The notes beneath the pieces were generated by a model, which was not told the origin of the DNA, did not search any database, and saw nothing but the letters and a program-made list of their open reading frames with translations. Shown one piece after another: positions 9,901-19,821 of a stretch of 64,000 bases of DNA (positions within the stretch are counted from its first letter, which is position 1; each line of letters starts with the position of its first letter). Made by a program: the position numbers and the translations under genes. Origin of the DNA: Fodinibius salicampi (GTDB lineage: Bacteria; Bacteroidota; Rhodothermia; Balneolales; Balneolaceae); NCBI RefSeq assembly GCF_039545095.1, contig NZ_BAABRS010000003.1, forward strand, positions 1 to 64,000, read 5' to 3'.

Positions 9901-10830
9901 GAAACCATAAGCTACCTTATTTTAGTTTATATCTTGGTGTTCGGCCTATTTATACTGGGTTCTGCCTTCATTTCAAAATCCTTGACGCGTTCTCTAACCT
10001 ATATACAACGCGGCCTTAATAAAATATCAGGTGGTAATTTGGATACGACTATTCCGGTTACGAGTCAGGATGAAATCGGTAATCTGGCGAAAGCTTACAA
10101 TGAGATGGTTCGCAGGCTCCGAAAGCTACAAAAAGAACTCGCCAAGGCCGAGAGAGAAGCGGCATGGAAAGAAATGGCTCAGCAGGTAGCCCACGAAATA
10201 AAAAATCCACTTACGCCCATGAAGCTAAACGTTCAACACTTGGAACGACAGCTAAAGACGGGGAAATATGAGGGAGAGGAACTTAAGGCTCACATTCAAA
10301 AAATCACGGCTAATCTTATTGAACAGATTCAATCCCTAAGCAATATCGCTTCTGATTTTTCGAAATTTTCTCAACCTATCGAAAAAGATTTTACTTCCGT
10401 CAATTTAACTTCAATTCTGGAGTCTGTTGTTCAGCTTTACCAGCATGACCAACAAATCAGTCTTTCTTTTGATGCTCCTGAAGAAGTAGTTTTGGTGAAT
10501 GGTATTGCAGATGATCTAAAACGTGTCTTTATCAATATCGTTAAAAATGCTTACGAGTCCATTGGAAATAATAAAGGCAAAATTTCCATTTCGCTTTATA
10601 GAAGTCAACAAAACGCTTTTGTTGAAATCGAAGACAATGGCAGCGGAATCCCCGAAGAGAACAGGAGTAATATCTTCGTACCCAGCTTTTCCACTAAATC
10701 CGGTGGTACAGGACTTGGATTGGCAATTTGTAAAAAAATTATTGAAGCACATGGTGGGAGCATTACATTTGCTTCTGTAGAAGGAGAAGGCACTACTTTT
10801 GTCATTAAACTGCCTCAAGTAGATTCCTGA
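6943..10830 (+). CDS. Very large NtrY-like membrane sensor histidine kinase
   Basis: 1295 residues. The order is TM helix (about 12-30); extracytoplasmic domain (33-240); a block of about eight hydrophobic helices (245-510); second extracytoplasmic region (515-780); TM helices near 785-808 and 822-845; third extracytoplasmic region (846-985); TM 988-1012; HAMP ([20 protein letters not shown] onward); and a kinase core. The phospho-acceptor is His1084 in [13 protein letters not shown], an HxxKNPLTP form shared with NtrY. The ATPase domain shows N-box [11 protein letters not shown]1 [11 protein letters not shown] and G2 [18 protein letters not shown]. No response regulator lies adjacent, so partner and signal are unknown. 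It appears complete, with no frameshift. Confidence 0.92.
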   Translation: MKTSLDLSRLYRLLGWAILTLLLLLLALEGWRYSIKPSDANHQQIVEQRLTESAQFFENKQQQLLNRSEQLASTLQSLLLQEHSPQNIYTHLDSYSDFWGISLYQNDQPIVWKGFAPPNRNDNSLEDPLEPQITLSKENNTTYWEAYVPFNVQRNDDVIWYQMFTSYRIEQTNPLAIGSATEFNILHSESSIDYPVNFSIFSSPPDSVTQTQKLNNIERDSIGVVYASEEDLLQKKEEWNEGNSFWRSLFALFSFAVFVIVFFKAVDKVSWLTGLLLQLFFISAGWFVLAYTDIISIWTQMLVEPANEAWAKTAEQLAYIFTQVFFALLASIAIARKLPFFNRKIKANSYLASIGLATFVGAINGLSIPLVLNWTYNNIVSSGIPLLDLRILPEWNTVIIYLIVGLTLLSLGILLSSLNLLLFRSTLNHIRLSATIVVIAFIIGLLLTQLLVLNFPALNWILYSSIAAFAIILFIAIGHAQNIPGISSLSPLRNIVMGSIFIATLGVPMFYQSYLIHIDEELLQTAQNYAQEEDPQARELTRQLLVNLEKEFQTISNEDILNNQSSIQSRFTQNIRDFLESEWNTYSFDLQLVSSSEELIANYSTNLNSPNWINYFNIPRLKITTEIQQITRSSIQPIIQQPQLINQQDYRTFYRGWIPVFGSSEYQPIAWILCSVYKERPQFNKPIRAVMASLTYEDWNNNFLMQKYENAQLVSATDQGFTGYFPKYQQLNEEEQKALESDSLIYYYDQANENTYRTLLWKESDTVSIKTSSALPEYRLILFSLFRFSFTLLIVGCLITFITQLINKHQTSLLGENKRFQDRILDSFLLATLIFLGFLIATSHYAIKKQNQEIVRQELFEKLERLAESIQSSQLMDNNFSRSPSSSLESLTTPWNVDATLYTDHSVAETTTPQIYQQHLLPDILPYDIYHQISVQQKREAYSSVNLAGQPLLIGYRSILDDENETMGILAIPTFLESPKYDQQLLETISYLILVYILVFGLFILGSAFISKSLTRSLTYIQRGLNKISGGNLDTTIPVTSQDEIGNLAKAYNEMVRRLRKLQKELAKAEREAAWKEMAQQVAHEIKNPLTPMKLNVQHLERQLKTGKYEGEELKAHIQKITANLIEQIQSLSNIASDFSKFSQPIEKDFTSVNLTSILESVVQLYQHDQQISLSFDAPEEVVLVNGIADDLKRVFINIVKNAYESIGNNKGKISISLYRSQQNAFVEIEDNGSGIPEENRSNIFVPSFSTKSGGTGLGLAICKKIIEAHGGSITFASVEGEGTTFVIKLPQVDS

Positions 10831-10923
10831 TTTTTCTACCCCCGATCCCCTATCTTTTCCTCCACAGTTTTTGTACCATTAGCGCTTCCACAAATATTAT
10901 TATATTTATATACAATTGAAGCT

Positions 10924-12276
10924 GTGCTCTCATTTCTAAAAACAGAGAAATATAACCTCCGCAGGGAAGCTGGACTGACGCTCAAAATCGGACTTCCGGT
11001 TATCATCGCGCAGCTCCTGCAAATGTCGATGAACTTCGTAGACACCGTTATGGCAGGTAATCTCTCTGCCCAAGACCTTGCAGCCGTGGCGGTGGGTGGA
11101 GCCGTTTTTGTACCCTTTATGATGCTGGCGGCCGGCATCCTAATGGCCGTCACTCCTGTCGTCGCCCAATTAGTGGGGGCACGGAATTTCAAGGATATCG
11201 GTATCAATGCGCGTCAGGCGCTTTGGCTCAGCCTGTTCCTGTCCATTCCGATCTTTTTCCTGATTCGTAACCTGGAGTTCGTCATGCACTTCCTGGATGT
11301 CACCCCCGCCATCATCCCAGTTGCCCAGGGATACCTCAACGCTATTTCATGGGGGGTCTTTGCCGTCTGCGGCTATATGGCCCTTCGCTTCTTTAATGAG
11401 GGATTATCGGCTACCCGCCCGGGCATGTATTTCGCCCTGTTGGGTGTTTTTGTCAATGTTATTGGAAACTATGTTTTCATGTATGGCAAGCTGGGCTTCC
11501 CCGAGCTGGGGGCACGGGGCTGTGGCTACGCCTCGTCGGTAGTGGGACTCGTGATGTTCCTGGGTATGCTCACTTTTACCATGAATTACAAGCCGTACGA
11601 GCGGTTTGATATCTTTTCCTCTTTCCGAATGCCGGACTGGCCCCATCTCAGGGAACTCCTGCGGGTAGGGGTGCCGATCGGACTCAGTTCCACGATGGAA
11701 GTCAGCATGTTTGCCTTAGTAAGCCTGCTGATGGGCTCTCTCAGCACGATCGCGGTAGCAGGGCACCAAGTCGCTATCAACTTTGCGGCCATGACATTTA
11801 TGGTGCCCTTTGGACTTTCAACAGCGATTACCACGCGGGTGGGAAATGCCATCGGCAAAGGGACAATGTATGAAGCGCGGCGACGCGGCTATATTGGTAT
11901 TTTCCTGGCAACCTTTTTCATGTGTATTACCGCCACCCTCATGTACCTTTTCCCGGACCTCATTGCTGGAATGTATACCCAGGATTCTGCCGTACAGGAA
12001 GTGGCTATCAGCCTCCTCTATATGGCCGCTATATTTCAAATATCCGATGGACTTCAAGTGAGCAGCTATGGCGCCCTCCGTGGGCTTAAGGATACTAAAA
12101 TTCCCATGGTCGTTAATTTTATCGCATACTGGATGGTTGGTCTTCCTCTGGGCTACTATCTTGGCATTGGCAGGAATATAGGTCCGCAGGGTCTTTGGAT
12201 GGGACTTATCGCCGGGCTGACTATAGCAGCTATCCTTCATAATGTTCGATTTTACAAGCTCACCACACAGCGGTAA
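10924..12276 (+). CDS. MATE-family multidrug/toxin exporter
   Basis: 450-residue, 12-helix cation-coupled efflux protein of the MATE family (NorM-like). The N-terminal half shows LTLKIGLPVIIAQLLQMSMN and FVDTVMAGNLSAQDLAAVAV, the typical MATE opening. Halfway, RVGVPIGLSSTMEVSMFA and AGHQVAINFAAMTFM mark the second pseudo-repeat, and GLRGLKDT-like GALRGLKDTKIPM is near the end. Start is a GTG at 10924; no better upstream ATG is in frame. The gene is visibly richer in G and C than the AT-rich kinase before it and the PKS operon after it, so recent acquisition or a different expression class is possible. The substrate is not predictable. Confidence 0.93.
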   Translation: MLSFLKTEKYNLRREAGLTLKIGLPVIIAQLLQMSMNFVDTVMAGNLSAQDLAAVAVGGAVFVPFMMLAAGILMAVTPVVAQLVGARNFKDIGINARQALWLSLFLSIPIFFLIRNLEFVMHFLDVTPAIIPVAQGYLNAISWGVFAVCGYMALRFFNEGLSATRPGMYFALLGVFVNVIGNYVFMYGKLGFPELGARGCGYASSVVGLVMFLGMLTFTMNYKPYERFDIFSSFRMPDWPHLRELLRVGVPIGLSSTMEVSMFALVSLLMGSLSTIAVAGHQVAINFAAMTFMVPFGLSTAITTRVGNAIGKGTMYEARRRGYIGIFLATFFMCITATLMYLFPDLIAGMYTQDSAVQEVAISLLYMAAIFQISDGLQVSSYGALRGLKDTKIPMVVNFIAYWMVGLPLGYYLGIGRNIGPQGLWMGLIAGLTIAAILHNVRFYKLTTQR

Positions 12277-12317
12277 TTTTCTAAAAAACTTACTCTCCTA
12301 TCCTTCTCTGAGTTCCT

Positions 12318-12345
12318 ATTCCAAAAGAGATTAGGATTTTGGAAT
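12318..12345 (+). repeat. 9-bp inverted repeat downstream of the MATE gene
   Basis: ATTCCAAAA (12318-12326) and TTTTGGAAT (12337-12345) are perfect inverted copies separated by 10 nt. It may be a weak terminator for the MATE transcript (GTTTTG follows) or part of the control region of the polyketide operon. Confidence 0.45.
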
Positions 12346-12361
12346 GTTTTGCGGCAACTTC

Positions 12362-12377
12362 AGGTATATGTATACCT
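12362..12377 (+). promoter_or_regulatory. Perfect 16-bp palindrome before the type III PKS operon
   Basis: AGGTATATGTATACCT is two exact 7-bp arms around TG, 33 bp upstream of the PKS start codon. Size, symmetry and position fit a dimeric repressor or activator site. No regulator is encoded nearby, and chance occurrence in AT-rich DNA cannot be excluded. Confidence 0.4.
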
Positions 12378-12409
12378 AAGCATCGTCTCATTAAATAATA
12401 GTTCAATAG

Positions 12410-13513
12410 ATGGCGGCCTATATTCACAATATCGCAACCGTTGTGCCCGAGCAATCCTATCCCCAGAGCTTTTTACGGGAGAAGATGAAAAAGTATGTTG
12501 CAACTCGTGATGCTTCCCAAAAAATTATCCACAGAATCTATTCCAAATCAGGGATTGATAAACGTCACACCATAATTAATGATTTTAATACCAAGGGGAA
12601 GCCCCCTGTCTTCTTTCAGGAAGATGGTTCTTTCTCATCCCCTTCTACCGGTATTCGTAACGATCTTTATATTAAAAAAGCCAAACCGCTTTTTGTTGAA
12701 ACTGCCCGTAAAACAATCAATCAAAATACTACGATCAGTAAATCAGATATCACTCATATTATTACCGTTTCATGCACGGGCTTCTTTGCTCCCGAACCGG
12801 GTTTTGAAATCATTAAACAATTAGGGCTTCCGCCCTCTACCGAACGGTATCATTTGGGATTCATGGGTTGTTTCGCCGCATTTCCGGCTATGAAAATGGC
12901 TCAGTCATTTTGTCAATCTCAGTCGGATGCCACGGTTCTTGTCGTCTGCCTGGAACTTTGCTCTCTCCATCTTCAATCTTCTGAAACCACCGACCAGCTT
13001 ATTTCTGCCTCCGTCTTTGCCGACGGTGCAGCCGGGATAATTATCACGGGCAGAAAACCAAATAACAAATGCTTCCAACTGAATCAGTTTTCAACTGCTA
13101 CGGCCCGTGAAACAGAGCAGGATATGGCCTGGACCATTGGCGATACGGGATTTGATATGGTATTATCGAGCTATGTACCTGAACTGATCAGATCTAATCT
13201 CCGAGATGCCACTCAACCACTTTTTGAAGACTTTAAAATCAACCGTAATGATATTTACGACTGGGCCATCCATCCGGGTGGCCGGGCGATCCTCGACAAG
13301 ATAGAAGAGGAGTTTAATCTACAGGAAAAGCAGCTTAAATATTCACGTAAAATATTGGCCAACTACGGGAATATGAGCAGTGCCACCATTCTGTTCGTGC
13401 TTGCCGAGTTACTCGCTGATCCTGAGAAAATAAACCGCTCTAAAATTCTTGCCATGGCTTTTGGTCCGGGACTAACCATTGAAAGTGCCCTGATAACAAA
13501 AATAACGAGCTGA
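12410..13513 (+). CDS. Type III polyketide synthase (chalcone/stilbene synthase family)
   Basis: 367-residue homodimeric ketosynthase that elongates an acyl-CoA starter with malonyl-CoA and cyclises the product to a resorcinol, pyrone or phloroglucinol. The catalytic triad is intact: Cys154 (LGFMGCFAAF), His288 (WAIHPGGRAI) and Asn321 (NYGNMSSAT). The N-terminal half carries SCTGFFAPEPGFEII and the C-terminus ends in AFGPGLTIESALI, the GFGPG-like motif of the family. It is the first gene of a three-gene operon with a methyltransferase (6 nt later) and an FAD monooxygenase. This gene set resembles the SrsA-SrsB-SrsC logic of bacterial phenolic-lipid synthesis (alkylresorcinol made, methylated, hydroxylated). 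Starter and product are inferred, not shown. Confidence 0.94.
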   Translation: MAAYIHNIATVVPEQSYPQSFLREKMKKYVATRDASQKIIHRIYSKSGIDKRHTIINDFNTKGKPPVFFQEDGSFSSPSTGIRNDLYIKKAKPLFVETARKTINQNTTISKSDITHIITVSCTGFFAPEPGFEIIKQLGLPPSTERYHLGFMGCFAAFPAMKMAQSFCQSQSDATVLVVCLELCSLHLQSSETTDQLISASVFADGAAGIIITGRKPNNKCFQLNQFSTATARETEQDMAWTIGDTGFDMVLSSYVPELIRSNLRDATQPLFEDFKINRNDIYDWAIHPGGRAILDKIEEEFNLQEKQLKYSRKILANYGNMSSATILFVLAELLADPEKINRSKILAMAFGPGLTIESALITKITS

Positions 13514-13519
13514 ACACGA

Positions 13520-14215
13520 ATGCCTTATTTTCTTTCATCTCGCAACAGCGAAAGCCAGGAATTGATGGATAACCCTAATTGTGATCAGATAACCCTTTAC
13601 AATACCTATAAACAGTTCCGTAAAATAAACACCCTTATTGCGCAGTGGAAGAGAGTCTATCGAAAAGAACTTCGGCCCTATCTTCAGACTAAGCCGCAAG
13701 GACATATTTTGGATATCGGATTTGGAGGTGGAGACATTCCCCTAAAGCTGGCAAAGTGGGCTGGTGAAGATCAGCTAAATATTCATATTACCGCTATAGA
13801 TACTGACGAGCGGGCTCTCAACTATGTACATCAGCTACAAGTTCCTGATAACATTACATTTATCCAGTGTTCACCATCTGATCTGATAAAAAACGGCAAT
13901 CAATATGATTTTGTGATTTCTAACCACCTCCTTCATCATATTCCTTCAGAGAAACTGCATAATATCCTATCCAAAGCTCGACAATTAAGCCGATATGGGG
14001 TTCTTTTTAATGATATTCGACGCAGCGATATTGGCTACATGCTGTTCAACATGTTTGCCCGGCCTTTTTTTCAAAATTCATATATTGTGCAGGATGGACT
14101 TACCTCTATCAAAAGAAGTTATACCTATGAAGAACTCCGAGACGTGATCCCTCCGGGTTGGAAGGTGAATAAACTTTTTCCCTATCGGCTTTTGCTAAAT
14201 TACTACCATGAATAA
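13520..14215 (+). CDS. Class I SAM-dependent methyltransferase of the polyketide operon
   Basis: 231 residues with a Rossmann-type SAM-binding core: motif I ILDIGFGGGDIPLKLA (about 66-81), acidic loop ITAIDTDERAL, and SNHLLHHIPSEKL as motif IV. Likely O- or C-methylation of the phenolic product of the type III synthase next to it. It differs from the membrane isoprenylcysteine-methyltransferase type used in the Streptomyces srs and Bacillus bps clusters, so it would be a non-homologous replacement if the pathway is the same. Its last 8 nt overlap the monooxygenase start. Confidence 0.88.
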   Translation: MPYFLSSRNSESQELMDNPNCDQITLYNTYKQFRKINTLIAQWKRVYRKELRPYLQTKPQGHILDIGFGGGDIPLKLAKWAGEDQLNIHITAIDTDERALNYVHQLQVPDNITFIQCSPSDLIKNGNQYDFVISNHLLHHIPSEKLHNILSKARQLSRYGVLFNDIRRSDIGYMLFNMFARPFFQNSYIVQDGLTSIKRSYTYEELRDVIPPGWKVNKLFPYRLLLNYYHE

Positions 14216-15374
14216 CTCCGTTTCTACATATCCTGTAGTAATTGTCGGTGGCGGACCCGTTGGACTTTTTTTAGGGATCTGCCTCGAACAAGCAGGCATA
14301 AAGTGTCGAATTCTTGAGAAACAATCAACACCAAACAATCACCCCCGGGCATTGGGCATTCACCCTCCCTCTCTCGAAATCTTTAAATCTTTAGGAATTC
14401 ACAAATTATTCATAGAAAAAGGCATAAAAATCAGGCAGGGACATGCGTTCGCGAATAGTAAGAAAATTGGATCACTTTCTTTCGAGAAATGTCCGAAGCC
14501 CTTCAATTATGTGCTTTCCCTGCCCCAAAACAAGACGGAAGAAATTCTTGAGCATCATTTGAATCAACTTAATACCAACACGTTGGTCCGTAAAGCTTCA
14601 GTCCTCGACTTTTCCAAAGAGCATAATTACCTAGAGATTATATATAAAAAAGATGGGCAATACAAAACGGTAAGAGCAAACTTCCTGGTCGGATGTGATG
14701 GAAAGGAGAGTATTGTTCGTAAGAACATGGGCGTATCATTTAAAGGGAAATCTTATCCAGATACCTATGTAATGGGTGATTTTACGGAAAATACCACTTT
14801 TGGAAATGACGCCGCTATATTTCTTTGTAAAGAAGGACTCATAGAGTCTTTCCCTCTTCCTGAAAACCGGCGCCGTTGGGTTGTAAAAACAGAGCAATAC
14901 CAATCATCAAATCATCGGCGAGTTATTGAACGGGCTGTCTCACTGCGGATAGACCACTCCCTTTCCCCTACTGACCACTTTATGCTAAGCAGTTTTGGTG
15001 TTGAAAAACGACATGCACAATCCATGTTTAAAAAAGAAATTCTTTTAGCGGGAGATGCCGCTCATATAGTTAGTCCAATCGGTGGGCAGGGCATGAATTT
15101 AGGTTGGCTGGGCGCCTGGGATCTAAGCAAATGCCTGGAACAAATAATCTTGTATCAACAACCGGCTGATACAAAATTAGAGGCCTTTGAAAATAGACGC
15201 ATAAAAGCAATGCAGAACGCCATTAACCGAAGTGAATTTAATATGTGGCTGGGCAGAAAAACACAATATCCTAAAATTAGAAATGGAGTAGTAAAAATCA
15301 TGCTTAATACCCCATTCTCCTCTCTGATGGCCCGGCTATTTACGATGCGTGGAATCCAGCGTTGGATTATATAA
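14208..15374 (+). CDS. FAD-dependent aromatic monooxygenase (PHBH fold)
   Basis: 388-residue group A flavin hydroxylase. The N-terminal dinucleotide-binding motif is VVIVGGGPVGLFLGICLEQAG-like (about residues 9-29), the DG motif is FLVGCDGKESIVRK, and the ribityl-binding GD motif is LLAGDAAHIVSPIGGQGMN. Such enzymes use NAD(P)H and O2 to hydroxylate phenols. In this operon it would oxidise the methylated resorcinol, possibly to a quinone (inference from the srs/phenolic-lipid precedent). ATG at 14208 lies inside the methyltransferase gene, so translation is coupled. It ends 8 nt before a convergent histidine kinase gene. Confidence 0.93.
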   Translation: MNNSVSTYPVVIVGGGPVGLFLGICLEQAGIKCRILEKQSTPNNHPRALGIHPPSLEIFKSLGIHKLFIEKGIKIRQGHAFANSKKIGSLSFEKCPKPFNYVLSLPQNKTEEILEHHLNQLNTNTLVRKASVLDFSKEHNYLEIIYKKDGQYKTVRANFLVGCDGKESIVRKNMGVSFKGKSYPDTYVMGDFTENTTFGNDAAIFLCKEGLIESFPLPENRRRWVVKTEQYQSSNHRRVIERAVSLRIDHSLSPTDHFMLSSFGVEKRHAQSMFKKEILLAGDAAHIVSPIGGQGMNLGWLGAWDLSKCLEQIILYQQPADTKLEAFENRRIKAMQNAINRSEFNMWLGRKTQYPKIRNGVVKIMLNTPFSSLMARLFTMRGIQRWII

Positions 15375-15382
15375 CTACTCTA

Positions 15383-16546
15383 TTATCGCGCAAATTTTAA
15401 AACACAGCGTGTTCCGCCATTATTCTCAAATTCAATAGTCCCATCTAACCGATCAGCCAGGGCTTTGACAACCCAACCTCCCATCGACTCTCCTCTATTT
15501 ACTTTGAAATTGTCTCCAATTCCTTTACCATTATCCGATACTACAATCTTGATAATGCCCTCCCCATTTTCTCTAACCCGAACATTTATTCTTCCACCCT
15601 CCATTGACGTAAAGGCATGTTTATAGGCATTGAGGATAAGCTCATTTAAAATAAGTCCGCAATTCATTGCCCGCTCAGAACCTATCACAATCGGATCCGC
15701 ATCAACATTAATAAAAATTTCTTCTTTTTTACCAGCTAAAGTATTGTTTATCTGCTGGGATAATTTTTTAAAATAAGTTCCCAGCTCAATCTTCCCTGTA
15801 GCTCCTATCTGGTAAAGCAAACTATGTACCTGGGTAATCGATTTTATACGTGAACAGGTATTTTGTAGAGCCTCAATAGCAAGCTCATCCTCTATTTTTG
15901 GCAAATCCATTTCAATTAGCGAGGTGATCGTAGAAAGGTTGTTTTTTAAGCGGTGGTGGATTTCTGTCATCAACACCTTTTGCTCTTTCAGTCGGTTATA
16001 CAAATTTTCATACTCCCTTTTCGAATCTATACCCTGAGCCAAAAAACGAGCAAGAATTTCAAGTGAATTGATAGCCTCATCAATAAAAGGTCCACTTTCC
16101 CTGTTATTTGCAAGCAATAATACTCCTACCGACCGATCGCCAATCAATAAAGGGAGGGCAGCTATATTATGGAAAGAATCGGAAACGTTGTTACTCCCAT
16201 TTAACTCCAAACTACCATATAAGTTATTGGTATAATAGGTACGTTTGTTCTCTAAAACCCATTCGGCAATAGCCCTCTGCGTAGGATAGGGCCACCCTTC
16301 ATTTATTGAATACCCATCCGTATAGGTGGTCTCAATCAGCTCTCCTGTCTGCGGATTAATTAAAAGCAGGTTTCCCACATCCGCATCCAAAATTAATTTA
16401 GAAGCGCGAATTCCCTCATTTATAATGGCCGAAAGGCTTTCACTTCGACCGATTTTATCCATGCTTTTTTGCAAGAACTGCATCCTATCTGCCGATTTCA
16501 GGTCAGGTAGGGTTACAATTTCCCCTTGCTCATCTAGTTTAAACAT
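15383..16546 (-). CDS. Soluble GAF-domain histidine kinase (HisKA_2 type)
   Basis: 387 residues, no transmembrane helix. A GAF domain covers about 25-170 (LILDADVGNLLLINPQTGEL, HNIAALPLLIGDRSVGVLLLANNRE). The dimerisation/phospho-acceptor segment is LMTEIHHRLKNNLSTITSLI, the HHRxKNNL form typical of HisKA_2/HWE-like kinases. The ATPase region has ILNELILNAYKHAF and VSDNGKGIGDNF. The G2 box is reduced (GESMGGWVVKALADRLDG), which is usual in this subfamily. No response regulator is adjacent. It converges on the polyketide operon and probably acts in a separate light, redox or ligand response. Confidence 0.9.
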   Translation of the reverse strand: MFKLDEQGEIVTLPDLKSADRMQFLQKSMDKIGRSESLSAIINEGIRASKLILDADVGNLLLINPQTGELIETTYTDGYSINEGWPYPTQRAIAEWVLENKRTYYTNNLYGSLELNGSNNVSDSFHNIAALPLLIGDRSVGVLLLANNRESGPFIDEAINSLEILARFLAQGIDSKREYENLYNRLKEQKVLMTEIHHRLKNNLSTITSLIEMDLPKIEDELAIEALQNTCSRIKSITQVHSLLYQIGATGKIELGTYFKKLSQQINNTLAGKKEEIFINVDADPIVIGSERAMNCGLILNELILNAYKHAFTSMEGGRINVRVRENGEGIIKIVVSDNGKGIGDNFKVNRGESMGGWVVKALADRLDGTIEFENNGGTRCVLKFAR

Positions 16547-16682
16547 AACTGTTTCCCCTCACAGTTTTTTCTCTATTTCCTATTTTTCATCTCTCGATTG
16601 TGAGGTACTTAACACTTTTTCAGAAAAACTAAAAGGGAATTTCACAATATTAAAAACTTATAACCAAAAGGGATGATAAAAA

Positions 16683-16709
16683 AAGCCCGGCCAAAAAAGC
16701 CGGGCTTTA
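16683..16709 (-). terminator. Rho-independent terminator of the aconitase gene
   Basis: A 10-bp stem, AAAGCCCGGC (16683-16692) and GCCGGGCTTT (16700-16709), with a 7-nt loop. Read on the minus strand it is followed by a run of T. It lies 35 nt beyond the aconitase stop. Confidence 0.9.
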
Positions 16710-16743
16710 GAAAGAGTGAATTATCTATATTATTAATGATCCC

Positions 16744-19461
16744 TTAGCCATGTTCCTTTTCAGCTCTGTGATAATCACGCAATACATAATGGAGTATCCC
16801 TCCATTGCGATAGTAATCAATCTCTACCGGTGTATCGATGCGGCATACAGCTTCAAAAGAAATAGTTTCCCCATTATCTTTTTTCGCTTCTACCGGCACC
16901 ACATCACGTGGCTGCAGATCATCTGACACATCTATACTGAATACTTCAGAACCATCCAGTCCTAACGTATCTGCAGATTCAGCCTCTTTAAACTGAAGCG
17001 GCAGAACACCCATTCCTACCAGATTTGATCGGTGGATACGCTCGTAGGAAGTGGCAATTACAGCTTCAACTCCTAACAGGATGGTGCCTTTGGCTGCCCA
17101 GTCGCGGGATGAACCCGTACCATACTGGTCTCCTGCAAGCGCGATAAGGGGAGTATCATCTTCTTTATAACGCATGGCTGCATCATAAATAGTGGTAATC
17201 TCATCGTCAGGGAAGTATTTTGTATATCCTCCCTCAGTACCCGGGGCTAACTGATTCTTAAACCGAACATTCGCGAAGGTTCCCCGTGTCATAACCCGAT
17301 CATTTCCCCGGCGCGAACCGTAGGAATTGAAGGCAGCCGGTTCCACTCCATTTTCAATCAGATATTGTCCCGCCGGAGTGTCAATGCCAATATTTCCAGC
17401 CGGAGAAATATGGTCAGTCGTAATAGAATCCCCTACCTTGACAAGTGCCCGAGCTCCCTTAATAGGAGTGATGGGATCCGGATCTTCTCCCATGCCTACA
17501 AAGAAAGGAGGCTCCTGAATATAGGTAGACTCATCTTTCCATTCATAAAGCTCTCCGCCTCCAACAGGAATTGCATCCCACTCTTCAGATTTAAAGATGT
17601 CGCCATACTGCTTCTCAAAAAGTTCAGGACGGATAGCACTATCCAGATGTTCCGCGATTTCTTCGGAGGTCGGCCAAATATCTTTGAGGTATACATCATT
17701 ACCATTCTTATCCTGACCAATAGGCTCGTGCTCTAAATCAATATCCACGGTACCAGCCAGAGCATAGGCGACCACTAGGGGTGGAGATGCCAGATAATTT
17801 GCTTTTACATAGGGATGAATACGCCCTTCAAAGTTCCGGTTTCCGGAAAGCACCCCAGCTACAATCAAATCACCTTCTTTGACAGCTGATTCCACTGCCG
17901 GCGGCAATGGACCCGAATTACCGATGCAGGTAGTGCATCCGTAGCCAACCAGGTTAAAACCCAGCTGATCCATATAATCCGTCAGCCCTGCTTCTTCAAG
18001 GTAATCTGTAACAACGCGGGAACCCGGAGCCAAAGAAGTCTTCACATAAGGCGGAACCTGAAGACCTTTTTCAAGTGCCTTCTTCGCTACAATTCCAGCA
18101 CCCAGCATTACGCTTGGATTTGAAGTATTTGTACAGGATGTAATAGCAGCAATAACCACATCTCCGTGCGTCATCTCTATTTCCTGTCCATTTTTAAACG
18201 TTCCCTTATTAGCCAGTTGCTTCTGCTCCAGATTGAAACCCATCGTAGGATCATCACTGGTAAGGCTACTTTCAAAAGTTTTCTTCATATTTGGCAACGT
18301 AATCCGATCATGCGGAAGCTTCGGCCCGGCCAGAGACGTTTCCACATCGCCCAGATCAAGCTCCAGCGTATCCGAATATTCCGGTTCCGGTGAATCAGGC
18401 GTATGGAACAATCCCTGAGCACGCATATAATTCTCAATAAGTTCGACGTGCTGCTCATCGCGACCGGTACGGCGCATGTATCGCATGGCTTCACTGTCCA
18501 TTGGGAAGAAACCCATGGTAGCCCCGTACTCGGGCGACATATTAGCAATAGTTGCGCGATCCGGAAGACTCATATTTTGGAGTCCTTCTCCATAAAATTC
18601 AACAAACTTACCGACCACTCCATGACGTCGTAACATCTGGGTAACCGTTAATGTTAAATCCGTAGCCGTAATACCTTCGCGCAGCTCACCGGTTAATTTC
18701 ATTCCTACTACTTCCGGCACAAGCATATGGATAGGCTGACCAAGCATAGCAGCTTCGGCTTCGATTCCACCTACGCCCCAGCCCAGGATACCCAGACCGT
18801 TAATCATAGTAGTATGCGAATCGGTTCCTACCAAAGTATCGGGGAATACGACGGTTGAGCCATCTTCCTCGGTACGGGTAAAGACCCCCTGTGCGAGGTA
18901 CTCTAGATTCACCTGGTGTACAATTCCACGACCCGGAGGTACCACCCGGAAATTATCAAACGCTTTCTGTCCCCATTTTAAAAACTCATAACGCTCGCGA
19001 TTACGCTCAAATTCCTTTTCCACGTTATGCATAAAGGCATACTCTTCACCAAAGGTATCTACCTGAACCGAATGGTCAATTACCAAATCGACGGGCACCT
19101 GCGGATTTATAGACTGTGGATTACCCCCCATGCGATCCATGGCCGATCGGAGTGCAGCCAAATCAACAACAGCGGGTACGCCCGTAAAGTCCTGCAGTAC
19201 TACCCGTGACGGTTTATATGGGATCTCCCCTTCCGGATTTTTAGCATTATAATTAGCCAACAGTTCAACATCTTTGTCTGTAATGACAAAATCATCGTGT
19301 TCGCGAAGTACCGACTCCAACAAAATCCGAATGGAAAATGGTAATTTGCTGATGTTTTCGTATCCGTGATCTTCCAGCTTCTTCAAGCTATATAGCTGGG
19401 CTTTGCCGGAACCGGTATCAAAAGTTTTTTTGGTATCCTGAAATTTATTTGTGGTGCTCAT
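16744..19461 (-). CDS. acnA: Aconitate hydratase, AcnA/IRP1 type
   Basis: TCA-cycle enzyme isomerising citrate and isocitrate through a [4Fe-4S] cluster. The 905-residue length fits the AcnA/IRP1 class rather than AcnB. Cluster cysteines are visible in [13 protein letters not shown] and in [14 protein letters not shown]. Other signatures are [31 protein letters not shown] and, in the swivel domain, [20 protein letters not shown] and [16 protein letters not shown]. It is monocistronic, with a 360-nt upstream gap and its own terminator. The flanking genes have no metabolic link. Confidence 0.97.
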   Translation of the reverse strand: MSTTNKFQDTKKTFDTGSGKAQLYSLKKLEDHGYENISKLPFSIRILLESVLREHDDFVITDKDVELLANYNAKNPEGEIPYKPSRVVLQDFTGVPAVVDLAALRSAMDRMGGNPQSINPQVPVDLVIDHSVQVDTFGEEYAFMHNVEKEFERNRERYEFLKWGQKAFDNFRVVPPGRGIVHQVNLEYLAQGVFTRTEEDGSTVVFPDTLVGTDSHTTMINGLGILGWGVGGIEAEAAMLGQPIHMLVPEVVGMKLTGELREGITATDLTLTVTQMLRRHGVVGKFVEFYGEGLQNMSLPDRATIANMSPEYGATMGFFPMDSEAMRYMRRTGRDEQHVELIENYMRAQGLFHTPDSPEPEYSDTLELDLGDVETSLAGPKLPHDRITLPNMKKTFESSLTSDDPTMGFNLEQKQLANKGTFKNGQEIEMTHGDVVIAAITSCTNTSNPSVMLGAGIVAKKALEKGLQVPPYVKTSLAPGSRVVTDYLEEAGLTDYMDQLGFNLVGYGCTTCIGNSGPLPPAVESAVKEGDLIVAGVLSGNRNFEGRIHPYVKANYLASPPLVVAYALAGTVDIDLEHEPIGQDKNGNDVYLKDIWPTSEEIAEHLDSAIRPELFEKQYGDIFKSEEWDAIPVGGGELYEWKDESTYIQEPPFFVGMGEDPDPITPIKGARALVKVGDSITTDHISPAGNIGIDTPAGQYLIENGVEPAAFNSYGSRRGNDRVMTRGTFANVRFKNQLAPGTEGGYTKYFPDDEITTIYDAAMRYKEDDTPLIALAGDQYGTGSSRDWAAKGTILLGVEAVIATSYERIHRSNLVGMGVLPLQFKEAESADTLGLDGSEVFSIDVSDDLQPRDVVPVEAKKDNGETISFEAVCRIDTPVEIDYYRNGGILHYVLRDYHRAEKEHG

Positions 19462-19821
19462 CGGTTCTGAGGTATTTAGATTAATCCGTTATTTTATTCT
19501 AAAATGGTTGATTTTTGCTCTTGAAAAATTAACATTTTTATTCCAGAATATCTTGGTGAATTGTTTATTTAAGATAATTTTCTATTAAACTATTTATAAA
19601 TAAGAGAGAGGGGATCTAAAGTCTCCCTTGGAAGTAATCAATTTATGTAAATATGAGTTCAACTAATTCTATTAGTGATCCTTATTGAAGAAAAACTTTT
19701 TGTTACTGACCAACATATTGACAGTATAAGTTTTATTTAAAATTTTCTCGTTGCAAATGGATTCAAATAAGCCTATTTTGCGAAACTTCATACAAAAGCA
19801 ATTTCTAAACAAGTTTTAACC
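19462..19821 (+). promoter_or_regulatory. Divergent promoter region between acnA and rplM
   Basis: A 360-nt AT-rich gap with no credible gene. On the plus strand TTGCAA (19751-19756), 17 nt, TATTTT (19774-19779) forms a plausible promoter about 43 nt before rplM. A second possible -35, TTGACA, is at 19719-19724. No structured leader is obvious ahead of rplM. Confidence 0.35.
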
